A DNA stretch of 64,000 nt from positions 58,288,759-58,352,758 of the forward strand of contig NC_087063.1 of assembly GCF_963678635.1 (NCBI RefSeq), in the 5' to 3' direction. Shown here one piece after another: positions 31,961 through 43,360 of the stretch. Origin of the DNA: Symsagittifera roscoffensis (taxonomy: Eukaryota; Xenacoelomorpha; Acoela; Convolutidae). The position numbers and the translations under genes are program-made. Position 1 is the first letter of the stretch. Each line of letters starts with the position of its first letter. The notes under the pieces are model-generated. The model saw only the letters and a list, made by a program, of their open reading frames with translations, was not told the DNA's origin and ran no database searches.

Positions 31961-32720
31961 AATGATGGTTTACCTTTAAAATTTGGGTTTTTCTCATATA
32001 TATTCAGGATTTTAGTGACTTTTTGGGATAAATCTCTGTCTGAATTATGTATATTTTTTATTTGTGTTGTTGTTGTTTGAATATTTTTTACCGTACTGTA
32101 ATTTGAGATTTTCTGTTTCTACTAGTTTCATAGTGATTTCTGCTTGTTCTGTAGTTTATCTACTAGTTTTCTAAAATCTAGATCTGGTTCTCGAATTGAG
32201 GAAGGGTGTGATGCTCTCTTTTTATGTGCAATTTTTTGTAATTGAGGTGCTAGAATCATCATTAAAATTTATGTCATTTTTGTGTTTTTAAATTCATCAG
32301 TATTTAGTGAATATGCTTTTCGGACTAGCGTTTTGATCCTTACTGCTAGTTGTTTGATCGTTTCATTTTGTAGTCTACGAATTTCATTGCATAAAACTCT
32401 TTGATGTTCTTTGTTTCTATCTGAATCAAACATTTTTCAAAATTCTTGTGTGTATTTTTTCCAATCTTGAAAAATATTTTTGAGCTGCGCCATCAAATGT
32501 GGTTTGTATTAACGCTATACGTCTATGTATCCAAGTTTGGTGAAGTGGTGTATTTATGGGTTCAGATCCTATGTTTGAAATTAAATTTGTTGTGATGGTA
32601 TTTAATTAATCTTCCACAGAATATTCAGGATCTGTGCCAGCGAATACCATCAATGGCTTGTTTGATTGTATTGATGATCCACCCATGAGGTATGGATTCA
32701 TAGTCATCTGTAGTCATTCT
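31961..32720 (-). pseudogene. E1 capsid domain of Gag, heavily broken
   Basis: It matches the intact E2 capsid frame (38981-39760) throughout, for example NEIRRLQNETIKQLAVRI and KKRASHPSSIREPDLDF, but is interrupted by at least six stops or frame changes. Confidence 0.75.
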
Positions 32721-34950
32721 AAGGCATTTGGCATTTGTGAAAATTTTGTGAGTTGACTTTTGTGATTTCGTGTTGTTGTAAATAATAGGGTAAAAGATTT
32801 TCATTTTGCATTTGCGTTGGTTGATAATAATCTGTGTTTACTGGGTTTTGCCTTTGTAGTGGTTGATATGATTGTGTAAAAGGTTGGGTTTTGCGTTTGC
32901 AATAGTTGGTGATTTTGTGTGTTAGCTGGGTTTTGTGGATCAAAATTTGTTTTTTGAGATGCTTGATTTAGTCGAGGTAGTTTTGCACGGTTTTCTTGTG
33001 TGTATAATGCAAAAATATCTGGTTGATAATAATCATCATCATCTGATGACAAATAATTAGTTGTATAATAAGGTGTGTTAAGTTTACTTTTTGTTTTTAT
33101 TATGATTTTTACTCTGTTGAAAAAATGGATAACTTTCACTTTGGTCTTGTGAATTGCGTGGGTAATCATGAGAATATACTGAAGTTGTTATTTGTTGTCG
33201 AAAGTTTTGTCTTTGTAAAAAAAAAACAATTTTGACTATTTGGGCGAAAAGATTTAGATGTTTGTGGTCTATTCACATAATTATAATTGTGTTCTGCAAA
33301 ATGATTTCTCGTGAATGTTCTTTGTTTTTGAGTCGGTTTTATCATTGGTCGAAATGGTTGATAGCTCACATGTGGGTATCTTGGCGCAATGGTGCGTTTA
33401 ACCGTAGATTGTAGTGTTACTTGTGGTAGGATTGGATTTTTTTGTTCTTGGAGTTGTAAGATTCGGATGTATTGGTGAGATACTTTGTTGTGCTGTTGTT
33501 ACTACTGTGGTAACTATTTCTCCATTTGTGGGATGTGATGATGTTTGAATATCTTGCTGTGTGAGATTTCTAGTTCCATTTCGATTTTCTTGTTGTATGA
33601 CAGTTGAATTTAAAGTATTATTTCCTGTTTCATCGGGTGTTGCATCAGTTGTGAGTGGATATACCTTAATATAATCTTTGTGTATAGAAATTGTGCCAAT
33701 GGCTTGACTAGAAATATCTGTTGGTATGTTAGTGATTAATGTATGAGACTATTCAGAGTCCCAAACGTAATCTGAATCCTCTGCTAATACTGTATCATCT
33801 GTTGAATTTTGGGGTCTGAAAGTTTTTCTTGCTTGTGAGATTAAATCAAGATTATGTGTAAAATAATCTATGACGAACCATGCTAAGATCTTTTGTAGAT
33901 TGTGTTTAACATTTTGTGAAACGTCGTTACTGGTTAAATTTTCACGGATTGCAATTAAATTTTCAGAAAATATCGTGATTTCATGTCTTACAGTTGTTTG
34001 GATGTTTGAACTGGTGAAGTTCCTTGCGATTCTGGTTTTTCTAATATAGATAACTGGTCTAAAATATTTGAAATACTTCATTAGTATTTATCGAATTTGC
34101 TCTTTTACAATTTTGGTGTTGTATATTTTTTATATATTCTGTGAATACTTTTGAAAATCCTATATTTACGTAGTCTGTTTGAAGTAGATACTTTCCATGA
34201 AATTTACTTGGGCTCTGTAATTCTATGATATAGATGCCGTACTGTTGTGTTAGTGTACATATTCCTCTGAGGTAGTGGTCGACAATTTGTCTTTGAATTT
34301 TTACTTCTGGAAATTCTGCTGCGAATGGGCTAATTTCTTTTTCAAATAAATTTGCTATTAAATTTGACAAAATGTTGTTTGTCCTCTATCTTCTTCGAGG
34401 GAAATGATTTTAAATGGGAGGATGGAGTTTTCATCGTCACTTTCTTCATTCGTACTCATTTTTGTGCTTTATGACTAACAATTTGTAACTTTCCATGTGC
34501 TGTATTGGTTGATTCCAATTGTTTAGTCGTACTGGTTTATTCTTGTATATGTTTTTGATTCTTCGTTTTCCTTGTAATGATGAATGTGATTTGGTTTCTG
34601 AGTCAGAAAAACATAATGGATCCTTAACTGGGTAGTTCTTATTTATTGAGTCTTTTAATCTATAAAGTTCTTGTAAATGACTTGTTTCTGATTCGGAAAA
34701 TTCTTTTCTTTGTTTTGAAAGTTTTTTTCGTGTAATTTGTTTTGTTTGTTCTAATATATCCTGTTGACTGTCTGTGTGGAGTGATTACGAGATAATTTTT
34801 TCCGTTTGTTTATTTCACAGTTAGGTAACATGATTGTTTGTTTATTTCCCAAATTGTCTAGTGACATAGGGTTTAGGATGATGGATGCAATATTTGGATT
34901 AGTGATTTTTAAAGTGCTTAAACTATTAGTCCTTACAACTTTTTCGGGTT
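32721..34950 (-). pseudogene. E1 long N-terminal region of Gag
   Basis: Coding-like sequence extends upstream of the capsid for about 2.2 kb. From the 5' end it holds an Asn/Lys-rich start (NPNIASIILNPMSLDNLGN, near 34900), a charged stretch, an acidic piece after ATG 34459, then frames 34370-34059 and 34081-33749, and a Pro/Gln/Asn-rich linker with TNYLSSDDDDYYQPDIF near 33050. E2 keeps the linker and shows no stop where E1 ends the 33749 frame, so the N-terminal domain and capsid are probably one polyprotein. No family is recognised for this N-terminal part; it could instead be a separate pre-gag ORF. Confidence 0.6.
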
Positions 34951-35623
34951 AGCCTAACTTGGGTCTTCTTTTTTAGGGTTGGAGAGAAAAACATATATCG
35001 ATTCCAAGGATTGATTGTTACTTTCTCGTGGCTAGTCTAAGTTAAGGTGTTAACTTACTTAATCTTACCTAGGGGTAATGATTGTGATGGAGGGTTGGAA
35101 AAAATTAAATCGATCCACAAGGTTCAGGTATAATTAAAACACAAGTATTTTGTTAGATTCAATTTTAAACTTACTTAGTTTAAGTAATATCTTGGGTGAG
35201 GTAAGAGGGGGGATCAAGTGAAGGATGATAACAAAATTGTTCTATTTGATCCAAGGATAAGCCTTGATGATCAAGATATAAAACAATGATATAAAATTTA
35301 GTTGGTATAAATATTGAATTGGAGATCCAAGGAAAACCTTGATGAATTTGGTTTAAAAGGTTTAATTTAGGTGAAAGTAAAACTTAGAATAGGCCTTTTT
35401 AAAGTAATTGAAAGATCAATTAGTATAAAGGTTTAGTTTTTGATGATATTAGTGCTTTTATGATTTGCTTGTTATGTTTAGGTGATAAAGCTGAGATGAA
35501 AAAACTATTTGTATTTTTACTAACAATTTGTGTATTTACTAACTAATTTTTATTTTTATTATCAATAAACATTTTTTTAGATATCATTTCTATTTTAATG
35601 CAGTTTTAAAAAAACTATTAGAG
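34951..35623. other. E1 5' untranslated or LTR region
   Basis: AT-rich, no gene. The word GATCCAAGG with variants recurs at about 35000, 35115, 35258 and 35333, and 35259-35275 can form a small hairpin (CAAGG/CCTTG). Up to about 35049 it is homologous to 48660-48695. It may hold the 5' LTR of E1, but I could not match it at the other end. Confidence 0.45.
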
Positions 35624-36177
35624 ATCTTTTTATCAATCGTTTTTGTACAATAATAAGTGTAGCGCCAATAGTTAGTGGTGAAGATTTTTCTTCAATGACA
35701 CTATGTCTGCAAATGAAAATCTAAAGTTATTGCTAATAAAACTCTATATATAAAAGTTTGTGTTGGCTTTTGTCGTACGCCCATGAAACTTATGGGTTGG
35801 TTCCGTAATAGTCGTAGGTCGACTCTTGTCCGAGGTCTTCTTCCATTACCGGGGTGTTGTCGTATTGCTAGGAATAAGGGCTCTAATCTATTGAGTCATA
35901 GAGACTTTTCAGTTAATTTATTATCGTGTAACATTTTTGTGATTTTGTCTAAGTCTAATCTATTTTTTGTTAGTTTTAAACTATTTTATTGATCAAGGTC
36001 TTATTCGAGACTTATGGTCGCACCAGATGAGTTTGGACGGAAGGTCTAACTCAAAGAGTAATTTCTGATAAGGTTCACCGTCTGCTCGTCACGCTATTTT
36101 ATTTTCGACCGGATATATTCCTGCAACTTCTAAGTCTAAAACCGATCTTAATCTGACTCTTATATCTCTTAGTCTAA
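35624..36177 (+). repeat. LTR-like spacer unit U1 (554 bp)
   Basis: Starts ATCTTTTTATCAATCG, has TGTACAATAATAAGTG near its start and a TATA-like box TATATATAAAA at 35745-35755, and ends in the 5' half of R1. Unit U2 follows head to tail. A 69-codon open frame at 35783-35992 differs from its U2 counterpart at many positions without an obvious coding bias, so I do not call a gene. Confidence 0.8.
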
Positions 36178-36931
36178 ATCTTTTTATCAATCGTTATTGT
36201 ACAATAATAAGTGTAGCGCCGATAGTTAGTGGTGAAGAATTTTCTTCAATGACACTATGTCTGCAAATGAAAATCTAAAGTTATTGCTAATAAAACTCTA
36301 TATACAAAAGTTTGTGTTGGCTTTTGCCGTACGACCATGAAACTTATGGGTTGGTTCCGTAATAGTCGTAGGTCGACTCTAGTCCGAGGTCTTCATCCAT
36401 TACCGGGTAATTGTCGCATTGTTCGGAATAATGGTTCTGATCTATTGAGTCGTAGAGACAATTCAATTAAATTATTATCGTGTAACATTTTTGTGATTTT
36501 GACTAAGTCTAATCCTTTTTTGTTAGTTTTTAACTATTTTATTGCTTAAGGTCTTATTCGAGACTTATGGTCGCACCAGATGAGTTTGGAAAGAAGGTCT
36601 AACTCATAGATTAATTTCAGATAAGGTACACCGTCTGCTCGTCACGCTATCTTATTTTCGGCCGGATAGATTCGTGCAACTTCTTAGTCTAATACCGATC
36701 TTAATATACTCTTATATCTCTTAGTCTCAATAGATCTAGAGTATACTGGTTTGTTACGAGTTGGTCTCTCGGAAAAAGCAACTAAGCTGTAAGTTAAATT
36801 CAGAATGCTCTGGGGCTGAAACTACAAGTAATTTCAGCACTTACAAATAAGTGGGTTGTTAGTTAGATGGAATATGACTGGTTAATATTAAATATTTTAT
36901 AGGGATAAAATAACTAATTTATAACCAACAA
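36178..36931 (+). repeat. LTR-like spacer unit U2 with full R1 (754 bp)
   Basis: Like U1 but continuing into complete R1 with the conserved hairpin and ending ATAACCAACA. From TGTACAATAATAAG to CCAACA it has the TG...CA form of an LTR of about 730 bp. No primer-binding site follows, and the TATA box points right, so it does not belong to E1. Confidence 0.7.
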
Positions 36932-37545
36932 GACTGCTCGTATCAAGGCGAAGCCCTGAATGTTCCGACTGCCTTTTAAGGTTTATGGAGCAGCAGTAGT
37001 GACATAAAAAATTAAAAGAAATAAAAAAAAATGAATTTTTTTTTTAATTTGAAATTTTTTATGAAAATAATCCCCCCACACGCCATATAAAGTACAAAAG
37101 AATAGATTTCGCTCCTAGTAACAAATCAATTATGGCAAATAAGCTTCGTTCAACCAATTTGGAACGATTTATAAGACGGATTAAGTCTCCGCTTACGCGT
37201 TAATAGCGCGAATTATATCGCGCGTTAATTGTCCCAAATTGGTCAAAATGGCCAAAATGGCAATACATAAACCCTCATAACTTTACGCAAAATGATCACA
37301 GGTGAAATATCTTTTCAACTTTAAAGTTCTAATTCAGAGACCCTTGTCAAATCCAAAAAGGGTCGCTGAATTATGCCGGTTTCCTTGAGTACGCTCAATC
37401 TTGTAATTGTCTCGAACACGTTGTTGCATGTTTGATACTAACAAAGGTTTTTTTAAACACTGCACAAGATAAATTGCACTCAACAGTTTTGTGAGCTCGC
37501 AGTTAGTGAACGTTGATTTTCGGTGTATTTCTGTTAGTAAGTCGA
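36932..37545. other. Unique spacer with a GC-rich hairpin
   Basis: No gene recognised. GCGCGA / TCGCGC at 37206-37223 forms a 6-bp hairpin with loop ATTATA, standing out in AT-rich sequence. A 24-codon frame at 37132 ends just before it and is altered by a substitution in copy 2. Confidence 0.5.
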
Positions 37546-38006
37546 CTTAGTCCGAGGTCTTCATCCATCACCGGGTAATTGTCGCATTGTTCGGAATAAT
37601 GGTTCTGATCTATTGAGTCGTAGAGACAATTCAATTAAATTATTACCGTGTAACATTTTTGTGATTTTGACTAAGTCTAATCCTTTTTTGTTAGTTTTAA
37701 ACTATTTTATTGCTCAAGGTCTTATTCGAGACTTATGGTCGCACCAGATGAGTTTGGACGGAAGGTCTAACTCAAAGAGTAATTTCTGATAAGGTACACC
37801 GTCTGCTCGTCACGCTATTTTATTTTCGGCCGGATATATTCCTGCAACTTCTAAGTCTAAAACCGATCTTAATCTGACTCTTATATCTCTTAGTCTCAAT
37901 CTTTTTATCAATCGTTATTGTACAATAATAAGTGTAGCGCCTATAGTCATTGGTGAAGATTTTTCTTCAATGATACTATGTCTGCAAATGAAAATCTAAA
38001 GTTATT
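37546..38006 (+). repeat. LTR-like spacer unit U3 (partial)
   Basis: Begins within the unit at GTCCGAGGTCTTCATCC, runs through the 5' half of R1 and into the start of another unit, then stops at TTATTGC where E2 begins. Closer to U2 than to U1. Confidence 0.75.
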
Positions 38007-38980
38007 GCGTTTAGGGACCCTGAATGGTCTCCTCCAGCATTTTTAAACATTCCAGCGGATATCTCAAGTCAAGCAATAAGTACAATATCTTTTCACAAAG
38101 ATTATGTAAAAGTAATACCATTAACGATTGACGCAACACCATTAAATTAAAATGCATTTTTACCTGATACACGAAATAACAGCTTAAATTCAACAGTCAT
38201 TCATAAATGAAGAAGTAGTCCAAACAACAGTAACAACTACACAACAAAATATTTCACCAATACGTCCAAATCTTACAACACCAAAAAATACAAATACATC
38301 ACTACCTCAAATAACCTTACAACCGACCGTTAAACCTTCGGTTGCTCCAAAATATTCCCATATGGACTATCAGACATATAGACCAATGATAAAACCGTCA
38401 AAAACACGAAAAACGTTCACAAAAAACACCTTTTCAGAACACAACTATAATTATGTACATCAATCAAAAACAAATCAACCCCCCCCCCAAAAAAATACAC
38501 AAAACTTAAACCACGTATGTTCTCATTATTGGAATCTTCCAAAGACATCGACCAATTCAGTAAATTACCCAGATAATCCACACCCTCCACAGGAATATAG
38601 TGAAAATTATCCATTTTTTCAACAAAATAAGAATAAACAACAAACACCTTATAACAAAAATTACTTATCATCTGATGATGATGATTACTATCAACCAGAT
38701 ATTTTGCTCCATATACTAAAAATATCGTACACAAAGACCGCGACAATCTCAACCATCCCAAAATATGAAAATTTACCCACAAAATCCAACAGATATGCAA
38801 AATCAACAGCCAATGCATATACAAAACCCATTTAACACACAATTTTTTCGACCTATACAGCCACAAAACCAAACGACTATGCATTTTTAACAACTGACTC
38901 AAAAGCAAAATGAAATACCACTTCCATATTACCTTCAACAACATGAAATAACAAAAAACCAACTTACAAACTTCTCGCAA
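38007..38980 (+). pseudogene. E2 Gag N-terminal remnant and linker
   Basis: Starts FRDPEWSPPAFLNIP, homologous to the E1 frame around 33770 but lacking its stop. The 157-codon frame at 38362-38835 holds the Pro/Gln/Asn-rich linker with NYLSSDDDDYYQPDI. Frame breaks lie before and after it. An antisense frame at 38417-38980 is a shadow. Confidence 0.65.
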
Positions 38981-39760
38981 ATGCCAAATGCCGCAGAATC
39001 ACTACAGATGACTATGAATCCATACCTCATGGGTGGATCATCAATAACATCGAATAAACCACTAATGGTATTCACAGGAACAGACCCTGAATATTCTGTA
39101 GAAGACTATTTAAACGCAGTCACAGCAAATTTAATTTTAAATATAGGACCTGAACCAATTAATACACCACTCCATCAAAATTGGATACATAGACGCACAG
39201 CGTTAATTCAAACAACACTAGATGGCGCAGCCCAAAAATGGTTTTCAGTTCTACCCATAGAAATAAAATCAGATTGGAAAAGATTCACACAGGAATTTTC
39301 AAAAATGTTTGATTCTGAAAGAAACAAACAACATCAAAGAGTTCTATCCAACGAAATACGCAGATTACCAAATGAAACAATTAATCAATTAGCAGTTCGA
39401 ATCGAAACACTAGTTCGAAAAGCATATTCACTTAATACACATGATTACAAAAGCACAAAAATGACAGAACATTTAATGATGACCTTAACACCTCAATTAA
39501 GAAAAATAGCTATAAAAAAGAGAGCATCTCATCCTTCCTCAATTCGAGAGCCAGATTCAGATTTTAGAAAATTAGTAGATAAACTAGAACAAGCAGAAAT
39601 CACAATGAAACTTGAAGAAACAGAAAATCTAAAACTACAGTATGTTAATCGGATTGAAACAAATACTACACATATAAATAACATACAAGAATCAGACACA
39701 GACCTGATTGAAAAAATCACTGAAATACTAAACATCTATGTAAGGAACCCAAAATTTTAA
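38981..39760 (+). CDS. E2 Gag capsid domain, open frame
   Basis: A 259-codon frame forms the retrotransposon Gag capsid. Landmarks are FTGTDPEYSVEDYL at about residue 31, WIHRRTALIQTTLDGAAQKW (70-90), WKRFTQEFSKMF (100-112), RVLSNEIRRLPNETINQLA (122-140) and a charged C-terminal helix. Layout agrees with the Ty3 Gag family. One extra base near 39757-39760 creates the stop and takes the zinc knuckle out of frame. It is the best preserved Gag in the window. Confidence 0.85.
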   Translation: MPNAAESLQMTMNPYLMGGSSITSNKPLMVFTGTDPEYSVEDYLNAVTANLILNIGPEPINTPLHQNWIHRRTALIQTTLDGAAQKWFSVLPIEIKSDWKRFTQEFSKMFDSERNKQHQRVLSNEIRRLPNETINQLAVRIETLVRKAYSLNTHDYKSTKMTEHLMMTLTPQLRKIAIKKRASHPSSIREPDSDFRKLVDKLEQAEITMKLEETENLKLQYVNRIETNTTHINNIQESDTDLIEKITEILNIYVRNPKF

Positions 39761-40507
39761 AGGCAAACCATCTTTCAAAAAATTGTGTAATTATTGCCGA
39801 CAATACGGACATAGTATTGCCGAATGTAGACAAAAACAACAAGACAATCAGAATAAACCTCAAGAGCACAAAAAACCATATAAGTCATTCTATCAATATA
39901 TGAAAAAAGATCAAAAATACCAAACAAAAATATATATAGTAATAATAGTTCAGTAAAACCACTTCCAAGTAACTCAAATTATTTAAAAAATCAATCACCA
40001 TAAAACTCTAGTTATAGAGGTAGATCGCCCGATCGAAGAAATTCACGAAATTTCTCACAAAATAGATACAGTCGATCGAAGAGTCAAAATAACCAAAAAA
40101 GGAATAACTATTCATGATCGATTTGCAACACAACAGAATTTGTTTCTACATCCAGTTCCCATTCAAACCCAAGGAATAGACACTATTACAACAATAAATC
40201 ACGAAAGTCATCATACAACAGAAATAGAAACTATTCAAACAATAGGAATAGAAGTTACTTTAACAATCGAAATCAAAACTATCCAAACAACAGATCAAGG
40301 AATAATTCATATAATAGAACAAATTATCACAGCTCAAATGATAAGTATCAAAATAGATCAAGAAATAATTCACAAAACCGAAAATCAAGTTAAAACAATA
40401 GATTCAGAAATTATTCCCAAGCATCCCATAGGAATAATAACCGTTATCCCGATTCTAAACATCGATACAGAAGTAACACACCAAAGCACCAAAGACACAT
40501 AAATCAA
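39761..40507 (+). pseudogene. E2 nucleocapsid: CCHC knuckle and Ser/Arg/Asn/Tyr-rich tail
   Basis: The zinc knuckle C-NY-C-RQYG-H-SIAE-C lies at 39786-39827. After further frame breaks, a tail of NRNYSNNRNR-type pieces runs to about 40500 and joins the protease leader. The 120-codon Ile/Thr-rich frame at 40140-40502 is an off-frame reading of this tail. Confidence 0.75.
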
Positions 40508-41284
40508 GTGCAAACAAATGAAGAAACAACTTCAGACCCCCCAGGTATTGATGGCACAGGAAGTAACGAATTACAATTAAACCACATTAATTGTGAATCA
40601 ACAGATAATGAAAGTGATACAGATAATGCCATCTCTGTAAATAAGATAACAATCGAAAACGACTATGAACCCATCATATATGAACAACCCTTTAGTTCAG
40701 ACATATACGAAAATCAGTTGGAACTTCTCGATAATTATTATAATACACCCATTAATAATAATACACAGCCTAAACAAGAAGTAAATGAAATTAAAACTGT
40801 AATTAGACCTGACAAAAAAGACGAAGTATAATGCTCAAACACGTCACACATTTATCAAAACATACAAAAAGAACAACCAAGAGAAAAAATTTGGACAATC
40901 CCAATTCTCCTAGAAAGTCCAAGAAGTAAAGAATTTCAACCACCAGATCTTGAAATTGATTTTTTAAATGACTCAGGAGCAGAATCAAATATAATTAACA
41001 TTCCCTCATGGAATGAAATTAAAACACTGCACCCGAATTTAACACCTCTTGAAAGATCTAGTAAATTAGCAACAGCACAAGGATCAACATTAGTACATTA
41101 TGGAAAGATCCAACTATTCCTTGTTCCCACAAGAACAATGGAACAAAACAAGATTCTGAACAAGCCATATAAACAAACATTTCATATTACTGATATTAAG
41201 CACAATATCATTGGAATACCGTTTATTACTAAATATATACCAACAATAAACATCTTAAATAGTAAAATCCATATCAATATATAA
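40508..41284 (+). pseudogene. E2 aspartic protease with acidic leader
   Basis: The leader (107 codons, NESDTDNAISVN, EPIIYEQPFSSDIYENQ) ends at TAA 40829-40831. The same frame then stays open to 41284 and contains the catalytic loop DSGAESNIINIP at 40970-41005 and a C-terminal HNIIGIPFITKY, the expected flap-distal motif. A single nonsense codon is therefore the only visible lesion in this gene. Confidence 0.8.
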
Positions 41285-41469
41285 AAACAAAAAATACAGC
41301 CTTAACATTCTTCCAAAGATTAAACAAACAACCATCATTTTTCTCAAACTTTTACCCCATTTATAATCAAAAATGGAAACACCTGAAACCACTATTAGGA
41401 AACATATATAAACTTTCAATAAAACAAGTTAATCAGTATGACAAAAGTCCAAACAAACAACAGCTTTTC

Positions 41470-41811
41470 ATGTCAGATTTCGAATTTAAACCCATTCACA
41501 AATTTTTCAAAATTACAATCTCATCCATAAAATATCTAAAAAAAGAAAATTCCGATATTATTTCACTACACGTATATAATAATACACCATTTCGAATAAC
41601 ACTACCTTTAGGACTATTAGGATATTGTGAAACGAATGCTACAACTTCACCTGTAAATGAAGTAGCATATCGGGTAATTAATATATTACAACTATTAGAT
41701 ATTTGTCAATCAACAATTCTTGACGAAGAATTATCCATAATTAATATAATAAGTAATGAAAAAAGAAATACAGATTACTTCACAAAAACACCATATTTTA
41801 AACCAACATAA
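41470..41811 (+). CDS. E2 protease-RT linker domain
   Basis: A 113-codon frame with LHVYNNTPFRITLPLGLLG and CETNATTSPVNEVAYRV, conserved with E1. It forms the pol segment between protease and RT. It is in a different frame from both neighbours, so it is isolated by frameshifts. Confidence 0.65.
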   Translation: MSDFEFKPIHKFFKITISSIKYLKKENSDIISLHVYNNTPFRITLPLGLLGYCETNATTSPVNEVAYRVINILQLLDICQSTILDEELSIINIISNEKRNTDYFTKTPYFKPT

Positions 41812-41852
41812 ATATAACAAATTATACAAAAGAACAACAAAAATTCTTAACA

Positions 41853-42860
41853 ATGTTTAATTTTCAACATTCACAAATCACACAAGATCAATTTGACAAA
41901 TTAGCAAAACAACTGATAAAATATTCCAGAGTCTACGCAACATCAAAATTTGACGTTGGAAAAATTTTTACATCATTACACCTCCCTTTAAAACCTGACG
42001 CAGTTTTCAAACAACAAAGAGCAAGTAAAGTACCGATTCACTTACACGACAAGGTAAATAGATTACTTGATATTTTAGAACAATACGAAATTATATCACC
42101 AATAAATAAGGAAGAACAACCAAAAGGTAAAACCTTCATCAACCCTGTTGTCATTCTAGCAAAAGGTGAATCACTAAAAATAGTTTTAGACGCTAGATAT
42201 CTCAATTCACTAAATGACGAATCAAAATGCAATTGGCCTATTGAACCAATACAGGTTATCTTAACAAAGATAAATGGTAAATACTTCACAATCGCAGATA
42301 TGAATAGTGCTTATAATCAAATGCCACTAGATGAACAATCAAGACGACTTACACAATTTGTTATTGGAAATCAATAATACGAATTTAACCGATTATTCTA
42401 TGGAATATCCATAGGACCGGCAGCTTTTTCAGCTTTCATGAGTAAAGTTTTTAGACCATTAATACTCAAGAAACATGCAATCACATATCTAGATGATGTT
42501 TTCATGCAATCACAAACTAAAGACGAAGTGTTTACAGTTTTGGAACACTATCACGAAAAACTTCAGAACGAAAATCTGAAAGCAGCCCCCGATAAATCAC
42601 ATTTTTTCTTAACACGAGTTAAATTTTTAGGACATGATAACAAACGAAATACAATCAACCCATTAAAATCACGCATTGATGCAATCCAAAAACTTTAACC
42701 ACCTACAAATAAAAAGAAAATCCAAGAATTCCTTGGAATGTTGAATTTCTTAAGTAAATATGTTTACAAAATGCAGTTATACTTAAGACCTTTCTTTAAT
42801 TCTTTAACATCCTCAGACAACAAAATAATTTTGAATGGACCACTGAACATCAAACTCAAT
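41853..42860 (+). pseudogene. E2 reverse transcriptase, one stop inside the palm
   Basis: RT copies element RNA into DNA. The frame at 41853-42377 covers fingers and motif A (VILAKGESLKIVLDARYL, FTIADMNSAYNQMPL). TAA at 42375-42377 replaces the Gln codon seen in E1. Motif C YLDD is at 42486-42497 in the frame 42438-42698, followed by the thumb (FFLTRVKFLGH). The connection FLGMLNFLSKYV is near 42730-42775 after another stop at 42698. Confidence 0.87.
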
Positions 42861-42880
42861 TTGAAGAAATTAAAAAACTT

Positions 42881-43360
42881 TTGAGAGAGCAAATTTCAAA
42901 CACAATTCCAGATCCAAATCAACCATTCTACGCAATGTGCGATGCTTCAAATTTTGGCATCGGCGCAGCATTACTACAATCACATAGTGGAACAAATAAA
43001 ATGAATCTTATATCAGCAAATTCACGATTTGTCACACAAGCCGAGCTACGACTCTCTACTCTAATGAGAGAATGTACAGCTATAATTTATACATTTACAG
43101 AGTACGAATTTCTGATACTTGGTTCAAAACACCCAACAGTTCTATTTACAGATCATAAACCAATTATATTTCTCTTCACACAAAAATCAAATCCTAATCA
43201 TAGAGTTTATAGATTTCAATTATTTTTAATGAAATTCCAAAACTTACATATAGTTTGGAGAGCAGGAAAAAACCTTGCATTACCAGATACATTAAGTAGA
43301 AATACACCACCTGAAATTTTTACACGAAAAACTACAGTTGAAATACCAAAAAAATATTAA
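42881..43360 (+). CDS. E2 RNase H domain
   Basis: A 159-codon open frame: FYAMCDASNFGIGAALLQ with the first catalytic Asp, ISANSRFVTQAELRLSTLMR with the Glu, LFTDHKPIIFLF with the second Asp, and IVWRAGKNLALPDTLSR with the last. All four acidic positions of Ty3/retroviral RNase H can be placed. It ends by a stop shortly after the domain. Confidence 0.87.
   Translation: MREQISNTIPDPNQPFYAMCDASNFGIGAALLQSHSGTNKMNLISANSRFVTQAELRLSTLMRECTAIIYTFTEYEFLILGSKHPTVLFTDHKPIIFLFTQKSNPNHRVYRFQLFLMKFQNLHIVWRAGKNLALPDTLSRNTPPEIFTRKTTVEIPKKY

Larger units (their letters stand above)
19930..34950 (-). mobile_element. E1: large env-bearing Ty3/Gypsy-like retroelement
   Basis: Minus-strand order is gag, protease, RT, RNase H, integrase, non-coding block, ORF-A, env, ORF-B, ORF-C, about 15 kb in all. 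The pol order with integrase after RNase H is that of Ty3/Gypsy and retroviruses. Every gene has stops or frameshifts. E2 on the plus strand is a diverged relative that shares gene order up to env. No LTR pair could be assigned to it. Part of E1 (from 29484 rightward) is duplicated at 48699-54165. Confidence 0.85.

Noticed and set aside
35783-35992. 69-70-codon frame repeated in the spacer units
   Set aside because: Copies differ at many amino-acid positions without evidence of constraint, and the frame begins just after a TATA-like box inside an LTR-like unit.
17945-36931. R1 copies as the LTR pair of E1
   Set aside because: The TATA-like box in the R1 units points to the plus strand, while E1 is on the minus strand. 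R1 also occurs at 1-404 without E1.
38417-38980. 187-codon antisense frame opposite E2 Gag linker
   Set aside because: It mirrors the low-complexity Gag linker, and the sense strand has the conserved element gene.
39750-39790. Programmed frameshift between capsid and zinc knuckle in E2
   Set aside because: E1 is broken at a different base in the same region, so these look like independent decay and not a conserved slippery site.
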